This document shows positions 23,101 through 30,875 of a stretch of 64,000 bases of DNA, one piece after another (position 1 is the stretch's first letter; each line of letters opens with the position of its first letter). The position numbers were made by a program, and so were the translations under genes. The DNA lies in assembly GCA_009760855.2 (NCBI GenBank), contig WPIO01000057.1, positions 2,351,001 through 2,415,000 of the forward strand. Direction: 5' to 3'. Below the pieces are notes generated by a model. That model had not been told where the DNA came from. It was given only the letters and a program-made list of their open reading frames with translations, and made no database searches. The stretch is from Cristatella mucedo (Eukaryota; Bryozoa; Phylactolaemata; Cristatellidae).

Positions 23101-24305
23101 GCGATTGCCATCACTCGAGCACTGCTGCATTGTTGGTGTCTAAGCAGAGCAGCTGAGCTGGGCCAAACCTGGTTGGGCACATTCAGTCTAATTGTGTCTA
23201 GCACACCGAAATCCAAAGAGTGCCAGAACCAACGAGCATGAGCAGCCAAGGCAGAATTGTGGATGATTAGCTACGATTGGCTGGCCACAGATATGCCTTG
23301 TGCTCACCTAGTCATCCGGCCCATTTCTAAGCTAGTCCATGCAGGTGGCAGCGACATCCGGTCGTATCGACTCCTGCAACTCCCAGATCTCCAGGCCTGT
23401 GCCACGAGGGGCTAACAGCAAGCTGAAAACTCGGCCACGAGACTTGTCTTGACGGTCTCTGGTGCCATCTTACAGCATGCCTCCGAGACCCAGGCTGACT
23501 CCCCATCAAGCAGCCTGTCGAGACTGGCATTTGTGCCACTCACTTGCAGGTCCTTTCATTCTCTAGCTCCGGCGTACCAATTTGAAATACTAACATCAGG
23601 CTGGGTAACCAGATAATCAGGCCCGTGCCGTTCAGCTGGGCCTCTCTCTCTCTCTCCGAACAACCTCAACTCTTTTGTGGACTGCACATTTACAGTCTCT
23701 GTTCTCACGGCCTGGAACTGGTTCCTACCGACGCGACTGTATCTTGTGGCTTGGCTTACACATAGACGCTAGAGAGGTGGCCACCTGTTTCCTCAAAGGA
23801 TCCCCTGGATCCCTGCGAATCTCGGAGCCTGCTTGCTTGCCGACAATGTGTGCAAGCTATCACTGACCAATTGACATGCTTCCCTACGCAGCGGGCGTAA
23901 ATTGGTTATGCAGCGATTTAGCTCTCTTGTCACACGCTGTTCAAACGTTTTATCGTTATAACTATCGTCATACGAACCGAGGCGAGTGCAAAAGCAAGCG
24001 CTACAACAGCGGTTCGGACGCGGCCAGGACGCAGCTGGGTGCGAGCGCCGGCGGCCGGCTTGGCGGCGTCGGACAACGCCAGATACAGTTCGGCTGGGGG
24101 GTGGGTAGCTGTTACTCACCGAGCCAGACATCTCCACCACCCCGGTGGGAGAGACGAAGACTCCAGAGCCGATTATGGTGCCCACTATCAGAGCTACCGC
24201 ATTGACGAGTCCCAGCTCTTTCTTCAGTTTAACGTCCTCCATCTTAGGCGTCGCGCCGCTACCGGTGATAGACGACGTAGCTGAGGCAGTGCCGTCGGCT
24301 TTCAT
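6970..24305 (-). CDS. SLC7A: SLC7 heteromeric amino-acid transporter light chain, 5' four exons (partial gene)
   Basis: Joining 24305-24120, 22328-22170, 9849-9714 and 7095-6970 on the minus strand gives about 202 uninterrupted codons. The product matches the APC-superfamily light chains that pair with 4F2hc/rBAT-type heavy chains in the plasma membrane and exchange amino acids. Visible marks are the TM1 substrate-binding stretch [16 protein letters not shown], the TM2 end [11 protein letters not shown] followed by KSGADYAY, the TM3 start [13 protein letters not shown], and the loop cysteine in [11 protein letters not shown], which in mammalian LATs forms the disulfide to the heavy chain. TM4 and TM5 follow. 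All three internal junctions are GT-AG with matching phases (0, 0, 1). Introns are about 1.8, 12.3 and 2.6 kb and are filled with LINEs and SINEs. The family is normally about 500 aa, so TM6-TM12 must lie left of position 1; I found no further exon in 1-6969. LAT and y+LAT subtypes cannot be separated from this half. Confidence 0.9.
7285..7960 (-). mobile_element. LINE-C 3' fragment with LINE-A-like tail
   Basis: It starts with (AAT)n and the hairpin tail GATAAAGCGCCCTAAGAGAA on the minus strand. Beyond the tail the body is not LINE-A: from about 7430 it resembles the copies at 18345-18920 and 19345-19810 (for example the region around GGATCTTATAGGGAGTGTC near 7733). It lies in transporter intron 3, immediately right of exon 4. 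Confidence 0.6.
7961..8539. other. Unrecognised part of intron 3
   Basis: Two short plus-strand open frames lack motifs. No repeat-family match was seen. Confidence 0.4.
8540..9580 (-). mobile_element. LINE-A fragment split by a SINE
   Basis: On the minus strand 9580-9360 matches the N-terminal side of the reverse transcriptase ([20 protein letters not shown]). Positions 9250-9140 match the [17 protein letters not shown] region, and 8905-8555 the segment around the catalytic YADD box and beyond. The two latter blocks are separated by a SINE-1. The copy is frame-broken and lies in transporter intron 3. Confidence 0.75.
8962..9135 (-). mobile_element. SINE-1 inserted in LINE-A
   Basis: On the minus strand it reads GGTAAGGCGGTTGCTTTTCA, then a perfect-looking B box GGTTCGAATCT, the GCCACTGCAAGCGGTGG body and a CTATACAAAAAGAGGCTG end. 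It separates two blocks of one LINE-A copy, so it is younger than that LINE. Confidence 0.82.
9714..9849 (-). CDS. SLC7A: SLC7A exon 3 (TM3 and extracellular loop with heavy-chain cysteine)
   Basis: The acceptor reads CCTTCGAAG before 9849, and the donor GTACTA starts at 9713. The exon enters in phase 0 and leaves in phase 1 (45 codons plus one base). It encodes TM3 and the loop [15 protein letters not shown]. The Cys sits at the position that links covalently to the heavy chain in mammalian relatives. It is separated from exon 2 by 12.3 kb of repeat-rich intron. Confidence 0.88.
9850..10565. other. Start of transporter intron 2, nothing recognised
   Basis: This stretch borders the exon 3 acceptor. 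Open frames that run through exon 3 extend a little into it, but they precede the acceptor on the gene's strand and are not coding. Confidence 0.5.
10566..11040 (-). mobile_element. LINE-B 3' fragment
   Basis: Reading from 11040 downward, an open frame covers the C terminus of the LINE-B ORF ([20 protein letters not shown], then the [19 protein letters not shown] segment). The 3' UTR follows and ends with ACATTACATTACAT near 10570. It inserted in transporter intron 2. Confidence 0.8.
11338..11487 (-). mobile_element. SINE-2 copy (tRNA head, LINE-A-like tail)
   Basis: On the minus strand a tRNA-like head contains TGGCCCACTGGTTAATGGG and a B-box-like GGGCTCGAGCC. The 3' part resembles the LINE-A terminal hairpin region (AAGTGCCTGAATAGTTCTCT) before an AATGAAT end. 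Confidence 0.6.
11488..13491. other. Unrecognised part of intron 2
   Basis: A 119-codon plus-strand open frame at 11770-12129 has no recognisable motif and no counterpart elsewhere. The 12-mer TGTCTGGGAGCT occurs twice close together near 12247 and 12268. Otherwise nothing stands out over this 2 kb. Confidence 0.4.
13492..13915 (-). CDS. Orphan cysteine-rich open segment, possible exon
   Basis: An open minus-strand frame runs from a possible acceptor (TATGTCAG just above 13915) through about 120 codons. The middle carries closely spaced cysteines ([16 protein letters not shown], then [11 protein letters not shown]). The C-x12-C-x5-C-x3-C spacing faintly recalls cystine-knot ligands, but the glycine of the CxGxC motif is absent. 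A donor-like CAGGGTAAAT follows about 290 bases into the segment, after SCKSYSQG. There is no signal peptide or start that I can defend. It lies inside transporter intron 2 on the same strand. I do not recognise the protein, and it may be chance. Confidence 0.25.
14100..17060 (+). pseudogene. LINE-A, longest copy: endonuclease and reverse transcriptase, frame-broken
   Basis: The most complete LINE-A copy. From about 14400 it reads an apurinic-endonuclease-like domain ([28 protein letters not shown] near 14490, [15 protein letters not shown] at 14814-14860). The reverse transcriptase then follows: [20 protein letters not shown] near 15835, the AAFDTIDHK region near 16110, [11 protein letters not shown] near 16273 and the catalytic box [10 protein letters not shown] at 16366-16395. 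A further 180 residues of C-terminal region follow. Frames shift at least at 14590, 15160, 15985 and 16130, and the copy stops at 17060 before the 3' hairpin. It lies in transporter intron 2. The family is CR1/L2-like, judged from this domain order and the YADD-type box. Confidence 0.85.
17178..17245. repeat. AT-rich simple repeat
   Basis: Irregular AAAT, AT and AAAAT units adjoin a SINE-1. Confidence 0.85.
17262..17450 (+). mobile_element. SINE-1 copy
   Basis: The head reads GATGGTAAGGCAGTTGCTTT. An insertion-bearing middle precedes a decayed B box GGTTGGAATCC, followed by GCGATCCTTTATTGCCACTG and the terminal AAAAGAAGCTGTTTTAAC. Confidence 0.75.
17518..17603. repeat. (AT)n microsatellite
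   Basis: About 40 AT dinucleotides with one break. It is self-complementary and can extrude as a hairpin or cruciform. Confidence 0.97.
17600..17755 (-). mobile_element. SINE-2 copy
   Basis: It has the same order as the other SINE-2 copies on the minus strand: a tRNA-like head (GGCCAGTGGGTAAGTTGC), a decayed B box GGGCTGGAGCC, and a LINE-A-like 3' part with AAGCACGTGAGATAGATTAA. It directly abuts the AT repeat. Confidence 0.55.
17756..18344. other. Unrecognised part of intron 2
   Basis: Short minus-strand open frames rich in hydrophobic codons show no motif. Part may be the decayed 3' UTR of the LINE-C copy to the right. Confidence 0.35.
18345..18920 (-). mobile_element. LINE-C fragment, reverse-transcriptase C-terminal region
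   Basis: On the minus strand an open frame carries [20 protein letters not shown] and LHNSATILI, then [10 protein letters not shown]. These are the features of the CR1/L2 C-terminal region (compare LQLVQNSAAR and YLSDLLP in LINE-A), but the sequence differs from both LINE-A and LINE-B. The copy shares blocks with 7430-7960 and 19345-19810. Confidence 0.65.
18921..19344. other. Unrecognised part of intron 2
   Basis: No family match was seen in this stretch between two LINE-C pieces. Confidence 0.4.
19345..19810 (-). mobile_element. LINE-C 3' fragment with hairpin-like tail
   Basis: It starts with AATAGTAATAG and a decayed tail (CTCAATGAGAACTTAATCTC). The 3' UTR and C-terminal region follow, sharing words with 18400-18560 (GGGGCAAAGAGAAAGCAGA against GGGGCAGAGGGAAAGCAGA). 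Confidence 0.55.
19845..19978 (+). mobile_element. SINE-2 copy
   Basis: A tRNA-like head leads to CGTGGGCTCGAGCCCTTCG. The LINE-A-like 3' part is GATTAAGTTTGCTTATAGTG, ending near CAAATGATTTG. It is the plus-strand counterpart of the minus copies at 11338 and 33738. Confidence 0.6.
20103..20147. repeat. (CA)n microsatellite
   Basis: A short run of ACGC units is followed by about 18 CA units. Confidence 0.97.
20230..21690 (+). mobile_element. LINE-B copy with 398-codon reverse-transcriptase frame
   Basis: A single open frame (20264-21460) covers most of the reverse transcriptase and the C-terminal region. It contains [37 protein letters not shown], the catalytic box [12 protein letters not shown] near 20628-20663, LNDDKTE-like [13 protein letters not shown] and [12 protein letters not shown] frameshift near 21360 displaces the last 60 residues. 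The 3' UTR runs to 21650 and ends with about four ACATT units. The copy is truncated at the 5' end, with no endonuclease. It lies 480 bases from exon 2 of the transporter. It is the best-preserved LINE-B in the window but cannot be autonomous. Confidence 0.85.
22170..22328 (-). CDS. SLC7A: SLC7A exon 2 (53 codons, TM2 and start of TM3)
   Basis: The acceptor CCTTATCAG precedes 22328 and the donor GTGAGT is 22169-22164. Both edges are phase 0, so the exon joins exon 1 in frame. It encodes TM2, the CYAELGTT motif and the [16 protein letters not shown] loop, ending at a Trp where the family has its LWI/LWT sequence before TM3. Confidence 0.9.
22330..24119. other. SLC7A intron 1, no recognised feature
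   Basis: About 1.8 kb between exons 1 and 2. It is moderately GC-rich with a C-run near 22680 and a short CT run near 23645. Overlapping open frames exist on both strands, but none shows a recognisable domain and they look like frame noise. No LINE or SINE was recognised here, unlike the other introns. Confidence 0.6.
24120..24305 (-). CDS. SLC7A: SLC7A exon 1 coding part (62 codons)
   Basis: The start is the ATG at 24305-24303. A Ser/Thr/Gly-rich cytosolic N terminus of about 20 residues leads into [19 protein letters not shown], the usual beginning of this family, then TM1 with the unwound GSG segment. The exon ends in phase 0 at a strong donor GTGAGT (24119-24114). A minimal upstream ORF (ATG CAA TGA) overlaps this start codon. 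Any 5' UTR continues to higher coordinates and its end is not visible. Confidence 0.9.
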
Positions 24306-24310
24306 TGCAT
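24302..24310 (-). promoter_or_regulatory. SLC7A: Three-codon upstream ORF overlapping the SLC7A start
   Basis: Five bases before the main ATG there is another ATG in a different frame, read ATG CAA TGA, whose stop shares bases with the main start (ATGA overlap). Such an arrangement can let ribosomes reinitiate or limit initiation. That is an inference, because the transcription start is unknown and the first ATG might be untranscribed or skipped. Confidence 0.4.
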
Positions 24311-24980
24311 TGCGTCAGTAAGAACACGCAGCCGGTACGACGGCGGGAAGAAGGAGGAAAGAGCAAGCATTCTCTGATTGAATGCCCGGCTCGAGCTTAT
24401 CTGAATATACGATACCTTTCTGATTGGTCAACCTCAGCGTTGTCTATCGCCATTGGACACTTGCGACCCACCCTGGCTGCTACTATAATCAAACTTGTGC
24501 GGAACCCCGCGGCATTGCTATGCGATTAATTTGAATGCTGCCAAATATCGCTATGTGCTTGCGAGTTGTAACAAATGCTTCATCCTTTTCTACATAGGAT
24601 GCTCCGTGCGTCCGTTTATCAAATTCACCAACAAACCCGTAGCGGCGCACATTACTTAGTACCGCTCGCATTCCCGAAAAATCTTTTTTAAATGCTTATC
24701 TCCCTTTTTTGTAAACATTCTTCTCCTTCTACTCTACCATGGTGACGGCAGTGGCAAACTCAACTTCTGATGGTGTTGGCACGGCGACTCTGAGGAAATC
24801 CTCTTTCATGCCAGCCCCCGGATTATTGACAGGGCTATGGGCGTGACCAAGCCTGCCATCGTATCTGTCGTGGGCGGGACTAAACCAGTTGTATATTTGT
24901 CATAGCTAAGAGTCGGCGTCTGTTATAAGGAAAGTCTGCCGCGTAAACTCGTCTTAGGTTACTCATAAGAAAGCTCGAAA
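24306..24980 (-). promoter_or_regulatory. Presumed SLC7A 5' flank with two CCAAT boxes
   Basis: The stretch lies between exon 1 and the LTR element. Two ATTGG pentamers on the plus strand (24423-24427 and 24452-24456), which read CCAAT on the gene's strand, lie 118 and 147 bases above the start codon. No TATA box stands out. The placement suits a CCAAT-type promoter, but nothing else confirms it. Confidence 0.35.
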
Positions 24981-24984
24981 GTGG

Positions 24985-25257
24985 TGTTCTGTGCTCCTGC
25001 GGCTTCTGCTGTACTTAGCGAGCGCTTGACATTAATGCGCATGCCTCACATGTAGCCTATAGTTAAGCCGTCGGGCTAGCTGAGCGTCAGGCCGCTGATG
25101 CAGGTTCTATTTCGTGTCGTCTGCTGCGATGGATCGAGCTCTCATATATGTGCCCGTTGAGAGAAATAAAGCGGAGTCTCGTTTAAGGTGCACGTGCGCC
25201 CATATGTCTGCATGAGATTCCCACAAGAACAGCCGCCGGAGACACTGTCGTACAACA
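24985..25257 (+). repeat. 5' LTR
   Basis: It starts TGTTCTGTGC, contains GAGAAATAAAGCGGAGTCTC (polyadenylation signal near 25165) and ends TCGTACAACA. It aligns along its length with 28036-28307. Confidence 0.75.
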
Positions 25258-25489
25258 ACTGGCCGCAGAGAATGGTTTACTCGAGCCGGAAAGAGTACCA
25301 GACCTTCTATGGTCTAGGTGGGACGGTTTTACTGAGGTACGAAATGTTTGCCGGCGGACCGCACTTTATGCCTTGTCTTCTAACGCTTTAGAAGGCCGTA
25401 GCAAGGCTAAAGATTGCGATGCCGCTAAAGCGTGTTGTGCCGGTGTGTCTGGGCGATAACGCGCGATTCTCGGTTGGGGTGGTCAGCCG

Positions 25490-27740
25490 GCCGACGTAAT
25501 GCAAGATTGCCACAAGCTGCGAAATGAGTTAATCCTGATCTTCTAGCGGTTGACGGATGAGGAGGCCGAGCTTGAGGCCGAGAGGTTTCGGCTGGAGCAG
25601 GAGCAGCTCGCCGAAGTCGAGACCGGGACAAAGCTAGGCGACGAGCCAGCTTCAGCACTGGTCGATCCCACCGTCAGCTGCCCGCAAGAGCCAGACAGAC
25701 GAGCGGAACTCAATCAGCTGCCGCAGCTATCATCCGACGGCAATGCCGGCGGAGGAAGCGGGTATGGGACCGCTTCCCACATAGTAGCCGCAACAGCCGA
25801 AGAGCGCCAGAACAACGTAAGCAGCCGTAGATGAAGGAGGTGCAACGAGTGACGGCTTCCAGCGGTGAGGCGGTCGTGGGCAGCGGCGAGGCGGTGGATG
25901 CCTGCGAAAAGGTGCAGGCGGCCCAAGCGAGCTACATATCGGCGGCGGAGCGCAGCAGCGAGAGCGTCGTAGCAGCGGCGGAGAGCATCTCGGCGGCTAA
26001 GAGTGGCCGAGGGAGCGACGTCGCGGCCGCGGAGGTCAGCGGCGAGAGCTTCTCGGTGGTGAAGAGCACCTGCATTCAAGCGTCTCGGCGCAGAGTACAT
26101 AGGAGCACAGCGAGATAGCGGTCAGTGGCAAGGTGATAGCAGCCTGCGACCAGGCGCAGGCTGCCCGAGTGAGTGACGTCTTGGCTGGGAACTGCAGCAG
26201 CGAGGTCGTCGAGGCAGCAGCGAAATTCCTCCGTCAGAGCGACGTCTTCTTGGCCGCCGAGCACAGCAGCGCGAGCGTCGTGGAGGCGGAGAGCATGTCA
26301 GCGGAGGCGGAGAGCAGCACCGAGAGCTGAACAACGATCGGTCTGGCAGACGAAGCACTGGCGCCGTTTAAATCATACTTGTCTGATCGTGTTCAATCCG
26401 TGTCGTGTGGGGGTCAGGTCTCAGACATGAAAAGGGTCACCTGTGGAGTCCCTCAAAGGTCTGCACTCGGTCCCTTGCTGTTCTCCATTTATACACAACC
26501 TCTGGGAAAAGTGATTAAGGCACATGGAATAGGATATCACTTCTATGCTGACGATACTCAGTTGTATTTTGTCATTTAAACCATCGGAATCTGCTGCAGC
26601 AACTGAGAAACTGAATGCTTGCCTTGCCGATATTCGATCCTGGATGTCGGAAAACTTCCTGAAATTAAATGACGATAAAACCGAACTGCTACTCATAGGA
26701 CACCGTAAGCGTGTGGCTGGATTAAAAGGCTTTGCTGTTCTAATAGGTGATGCTATTGTGCGACCTTCACCACTTGCTCGAAATTTAGGTGTCGTGTTCG
26801 ACAGCTGCCTCAATTTCAAAAGCTTCATTCAGAAGACTGCCTCTACAGCTAGCCATCACATCCGATCCCTGTCCAAGATTAGGAGCTGTCTCCCACAGTG
26901 GCTTGCAAAAAATTTAACTAACTCTTTAGTTCTGTCTCGGCTTGATTATTGTTATTCCGTTTTGGCTGGGCTGCCAAAGGAAGCTATTATGCCACTACAG
27001 CGGACTATGAATATGGCTGCAAGGCTGGTCTTCAAGTCCCAGCGGTTTGAGCACGTGTCACCTTTGCTGAAAGAGCTAGGATGGTTGCCGGTTGAGCAAA
27101 GGATACAGAGCAAAGTTCTTGCGCTGACCCACAAGGCCCGCCGCGGCTTGGCTCCTTCGTACCTAGCTGAGCTGCTACAACAGTTTCAGCCTGTTCGTGC
27201 CCTGAGGTCCTGTGTGGACAATAAATTAGCTGACCCATTCCTCCGCTTAAAGACAGTTGGCGACAGATGCTTTAGCTCTGCAGGTCCTAGACTGTGGAAC
27301 TCGCTTCCACAATTCTTACGCAACGACAACTACTCTCCAACTGCCGACTATGGCACATCTTTTTCAGCGGTCCTGAGCTGCTACTTCTATGCTACTCACC
27401 ACCTCAACTGCTCTCCTGACTCAGCTATGCTTGCCACTTTCTCTTTGTTGCGTGAGACGAAGTCTGTTGGCTACCGAATGCGTACCGAAAGCCGCCTAGG
27501 CTGTGAGTGTGCTATACAAAACTCTCCTGCGTAACACCCACATAGTCTTTATGACTTTGTGGAGCTACTGACGGAGATAAGTTCTCGGTGGCGAAGAGCA
27601 CCTGCGAGAGCGTCTCGGTGCTGAGCGCAGAACACCACAACCACGAGATCGTTTCAGTACAGTGGAACTCGGAGAACGGCGAGGCCACAATGAGCCGAGG
27701 GTTTTTCGCATGGCGGAATCGGCCGGCGACCAGCGAATGA
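25490..27740 (+). pseudogene. Ala/Ser/Glu-rich gag-position reading region of the LTR element
   Basis: An internal frame reads MQDCHKLRNELILIF, a stop at 25546-25548, then RLTDEEAELEAERFRLEQEQ, a likely coiled coil. A shifted frame from 25831 gives irregular repeats rich in Ser, Ala, Val and Glu (RSSESVVAAAESISA, then SSEVVEAAAKF, SASVVEAESMSAEAE). After the LINE-B insertion the same style resumes at about 27583 (FSVAKSTCESVSVLSAE against FSVVKSTC near 26062). The position after the left LTR suits a gag-like product, but no zinc knuckle or capsid motif is visible. It is GC-rich compared with its surroundings and broken by stops and frameshifts. Confidence 0.45.
26334..27580 (+). mobile_element. 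LINE-B copy nested in the LTR element
   Basis: It is nearly identical in layout to 20430-21650. The frame is open from 26379 with [16 protein letters not shown], a one-base shift occurs just after the [10 protein letters not shown] box near 26570, then 329 codons are open to the ORF end ([19 protein letters not shown] at about 27270-27325). The 3' UTR ends at GACGGAGATAA without an ACATT tail. It interrupts the LTR element's reading region, so it is the younger of the two. Confidence 0.82.
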
Positions 27741-28035
27741 GACCGGCCACCTGAGCTTGTGCATGGCAGTGACCTACGGAAACCACCTGCACAGTGGGAG
27801 CTGTGCCCCACTTTTGCCTAAAGGGGATGAAGCATTCAAGCAGGTCGGAACTCGTTAATGCTAAATTATTATCCTGACAGAGCCCGAACGACAAACAGCG
27901 AGTCAAGGCACCGCCTGCGCAGGCAGAGGAGGAGAACGCGGGAGCCAATGGCTACACGACGTTCCTGTCGTGAGGGCCGTCCCCTTCCCAGCTAGGCTGG
28001 TGGACTACGAAATATATTTGCTTTATGAGTAGGGA

Positions 28036-28307
28036 TGTTGTGTGCGCCCGAGGCTTCTGCTGTAATTAGCGAAGCACCTGACACTAATGCACATGTCTCT
28101 CCTGCGACCAATAGTTGAGCCGTTGAAGCTGCGCAGTGTCGGGCCTCTAATGCAGGTTACATTTCGCGTCGCCTGCTGCGATACACCGAGCTCTCGTATA
28201 TGCGCTCGTTGAGAAGAATAAAGTAGAGTCTCGTTTAGCGCGCGCGTAGGCCCACCGTGTCTCCGCGAGACTCCTACAAGAACAGCCGGAGTCACTTTCA
28301 TACAACG
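28036..28307 (+). repeat. 3' LTR
   Basis: It starts TGTTGTGTGC, contains GAATAAAGTAGAGTCTCG and ends CATACAACG, followed by the GTGG duplication. The preceding GAGTAGGGA is a weak polypurine tract. Confidence 0.75.
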
Positions 28308-28311
28308 GTGG

Positions 28312-29419
28312 ACCCACTGTTTCGCTAGCATTCTGTGGAATCGTCGCGCTCGAGTTCAAATGCGTTTCCTATAAACAAGGTCTGTCAAATTATACGCGGA
28401 TGAAAAAACTCCCCGGCTATTCCGTGATTATGAATTATAACTCGCTAAGAGCTGAACAAGCTGAAGCAGCTACGCGCCAAGCTGCAGCTTACAAGCAGTG
28501 CCGCCCGCGAGGTGCGGCCGTGCTGCAGGTGCAAGGTGTTGCAGGTGCTCTGTAGCGGCTTCCGCACTCGCGCTCGCTTGCCTCCGACACAGCGTATTGT
28601 GCTGGTGCTAAACCTTGCGGACGCCAGATGACTGCTAGCGACGCGGGTTTCTTTCTCGATGCCGCGCGTTCCCTGTGGCCAGCAAGTCAAACTCGGTGCA
28701 CCGACGCGCTTAGCCATGCCGACATTAGCGATGGGCGGATTAAAACGCCCGTGCTGCCCATCTTCGCGATTGTGAGTGCCGATGCCAGGTCGTGGCTACT
28801 ACCCGTGCTTCGCGGCTTCGGCCCTACTACTACGGCTACTAATAATAATACTAATAATACTAATAATACCTACTACTACTTTCGGCCCTACTACTACGGC
28901 TCGAGCCGCGAGCCGCGGTTTACCATTGAGTGGCTTGATCGTTCAGCCCGACTCGTGCACTATTCAGTCAGAGCTGTGCCAGAGGCATTTCGAGCCAGGC
29001 GAGAGAGTTGCGAGCAAGACGTCGAGCTGGGCACTGAACAGGTGCCGTCGGAATCTTAAAAGCTGTTCCGCGCTACGTCTGACGCTGGACTCCTTCGACC
29101 CATCGTGGCTGCCACAGTAAAACTCGTACACGTTATGGACTGCCGCACCTTTCTAAAGGTGCAGCACCTTCTGCTGCCTACGGCCGATCCTTTCAGGGTA
29201 GAAAAGCGTCTTCATTTATCGGCGGGGACGACGCCCGTTGCATTCGCAAAGCGAGTCATTCGACTGCTGTCAACTTTCACTATACGCCAGACGAAGACTC
29301 GTTCCTTTTCGACGATTTACAATGCATGGATACGGCGATGCGTCGCAGGCCGCGACTTGACGAGCAATGAGACAACGGATCGCGCGTTATCTTCTGAGTC
29401 ACAAACGTATAGAGCCTAG

Positions 29420-29420
<1 letters not shown>
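28312..29420. other. GC-rich stretch with unassigned open frames
   Basis: Overlapping plus-strand frames (28628-29059, 28776-29120, 29105-29419) contain no domain that I can name. An imprecise CTA/AAT microsatellite near 28830-28880 is flanked by two copies of CGGCCCTACTACTACGGCT. One frame has a SELCQRHFEPGE stretch vaguely like a THAP-domain C-terminus, but the required preceding cysteines and Trp are not in frame. Confidence 0.3.
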
Positions 29421-29451
<31 letters not shown>

Positions 29452-30808
29452 TCACTTGATAAAGCGCCCTCAGAGAACTCAATCTCTCTCTAGGCGCTTT
29501 ACATTTGCTGTAAAGGGAAATGCAATTGAATGGTAAGTAAATACATGCTTGAAAAACAAACGAGATGAATAATATGGTTGGGGGTGACATGCACAGGGTC
29601 AGCATGCAAATGTGGTTAGTGGCAGCATGCATAGTGTCAGCACGCATAAGCACATCAAAGACGAATCACAGGAACCCACTAAATGCTGTCCTAAATAGGT
29701 ATGTTTTTAGGTTCCTTTTAAATGTGGTCAGGTCAGGGGATGTTTTGACGCAGGTCGGGAGGGATTTCCAGGCTTTGGGAGCATATGAACTAAATGCACG
29801 GTCTCCAAAGGATTTAAGGTTTGTATGAGGTGTTTCTAGACTGTTGGATTCCGAGAAGCGGGTGGTACGATGCTTGGCCTGAAGGGGTAGTATATCTGAC
29901 AGATAGGCTGGAGCCATAGAATGAAGGGACCTAAAAGTGAGGGACAAAACCTTGAAGTCAATCCGTTGCTTGACTGGGAGCGAGTGCAGGTCGGCGAGAA
30001 GTGGAGTAATGTGGCAACGGCGACGCTCACGACAGATGGGCCTAGCTGCAGAGTTTTGCACAAGCTGCAATCGCCTGATCGCACATGCTGGTAGGCCAGT
30101 GAGCAGTGAGTGGCAGAAGTCGAGACGAGATGTCACGAATGCATGGACCAACTTAGACGTGGTATCTTTATCTAAACAAGCCCGAATTTTAGCAATGTTA
30201 TGAAGCTGAAATAGGCGGATTTGACTATGGAGCTGATATGGTCGTCTAACGAGAGGTCGCTTTGGAATATGACACCTAGATTTGGAGCTGATTCAACTGG
30301 AGATATGCTGGCAGAGCCAATTTTGAGAGTCAGCCTTTCCAATCTCTGGATCACACTGGGTTTGCCCATAACTAGGAAGTTAGTTTTATCATCGTTTAGT
30401 TTTAAAACATTTGCTGCCATCCATGTGCGGATGTCATCAATGCATGCAGCAAGTGAGTTGAGAGAATTTGAGGTGCTCGAAGGCTGGGAGGGATCAAAGC
30501 AAAGGTACAACTGAGTGTCATCCGCATAGAAGTGAAAGCCTAGATTGTGCTTGGCAATCACATCAGCAAGAGGAAGAGTATAAACCGTGAAAAGAACCGG
30601 ACCTAGCACTGAGCCCTGAGGTACTCCACATTTCAGAGGTACTTCAGATGATCTTTGTCCATTCACGTCAATACTCTGGAGTCTCCCACTGAGATAGGAC
30701 CTGAACCACTGCAGAGCAGTGCCAGTGATGCCCAGGCAAGATGAGAGGCGCTCTAGAAGAACTTTGTGATCGATGGTATCAAAAGCTGCCGAAAGATCAA
30801 GCAAAACA
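29421..30808 (-). mobile_element. LINE-A copy, 3' complete, two long open frames
   Basis: It begins with (AAT)n and the 3' hairpin on the minus strand. The open frame 30151-29666 gives the C-terminal region ([19 protein letters not shown]). The frame 30855-30172 gives the palm of the reverse transcriptase, with [41 protein letters not shown] near 30540-30511 and LNDDKTNFLVMGK. One frameshift near 30175 separates them. It is truncated in the middle of the reverse transcriptase at 30808, where it meets a forward tail of a second copy. Confidence 0.85.
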
Positions 30809-30875
30809 AGCAGAGATAGAGATTGAGTTCTCCGATGGTGCTTTATCAAGTGCAATATTATTATTATTACTATTA
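30809..30875 (+). mobile_element. LINE-A orphan 3' tail, head-to-head with previous copy
   Basis: A forward hairpin tail (GAGATTGAGTTCTCCGATGG, then TTTATCAAGTG) ends in (ATT)n. It abuts the truncated 5' side of the reversed copy without a spacer. Confidence 0.7.

Larger units (their letters stand above)
24985..28307 (+). mobile_element. Non-autonomous LTR retroelement, nested LINE-B inside
   Basis: Two direct repeats of about 272 bp (24985-25257 and 28036-28307) begin TGTT and end ACAACA/ACAACG. They are flanked by an identical 4-bp target duplication GTGG (24981-24984 and 28308-28311). Each contains an AATAAA. A primer-binding-site-like TGG starts three bases inside the left LTR (25260). 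The interior is only about 1.5 kb once the LINE-B at 26334-27580 is removed, and it shows no protease, reverse transcriptase or integrase. Instead it has a degenerate Ala/Ser/Glu-rich reading region. The LTRs have many differences, so the insertion is old. Orientation follows the AATAAA signals. Superfamily cannot be assigned without pol. Confidence 0.72.

Noticed and set aside
28776-29120. Possible THAP zinc-finger fragment (SELCQRHFEPGE)
   Set aside because: Only the HFEP-like end is present; the N-terminal C2 pair, the invariant Trp and a start are not in frame.
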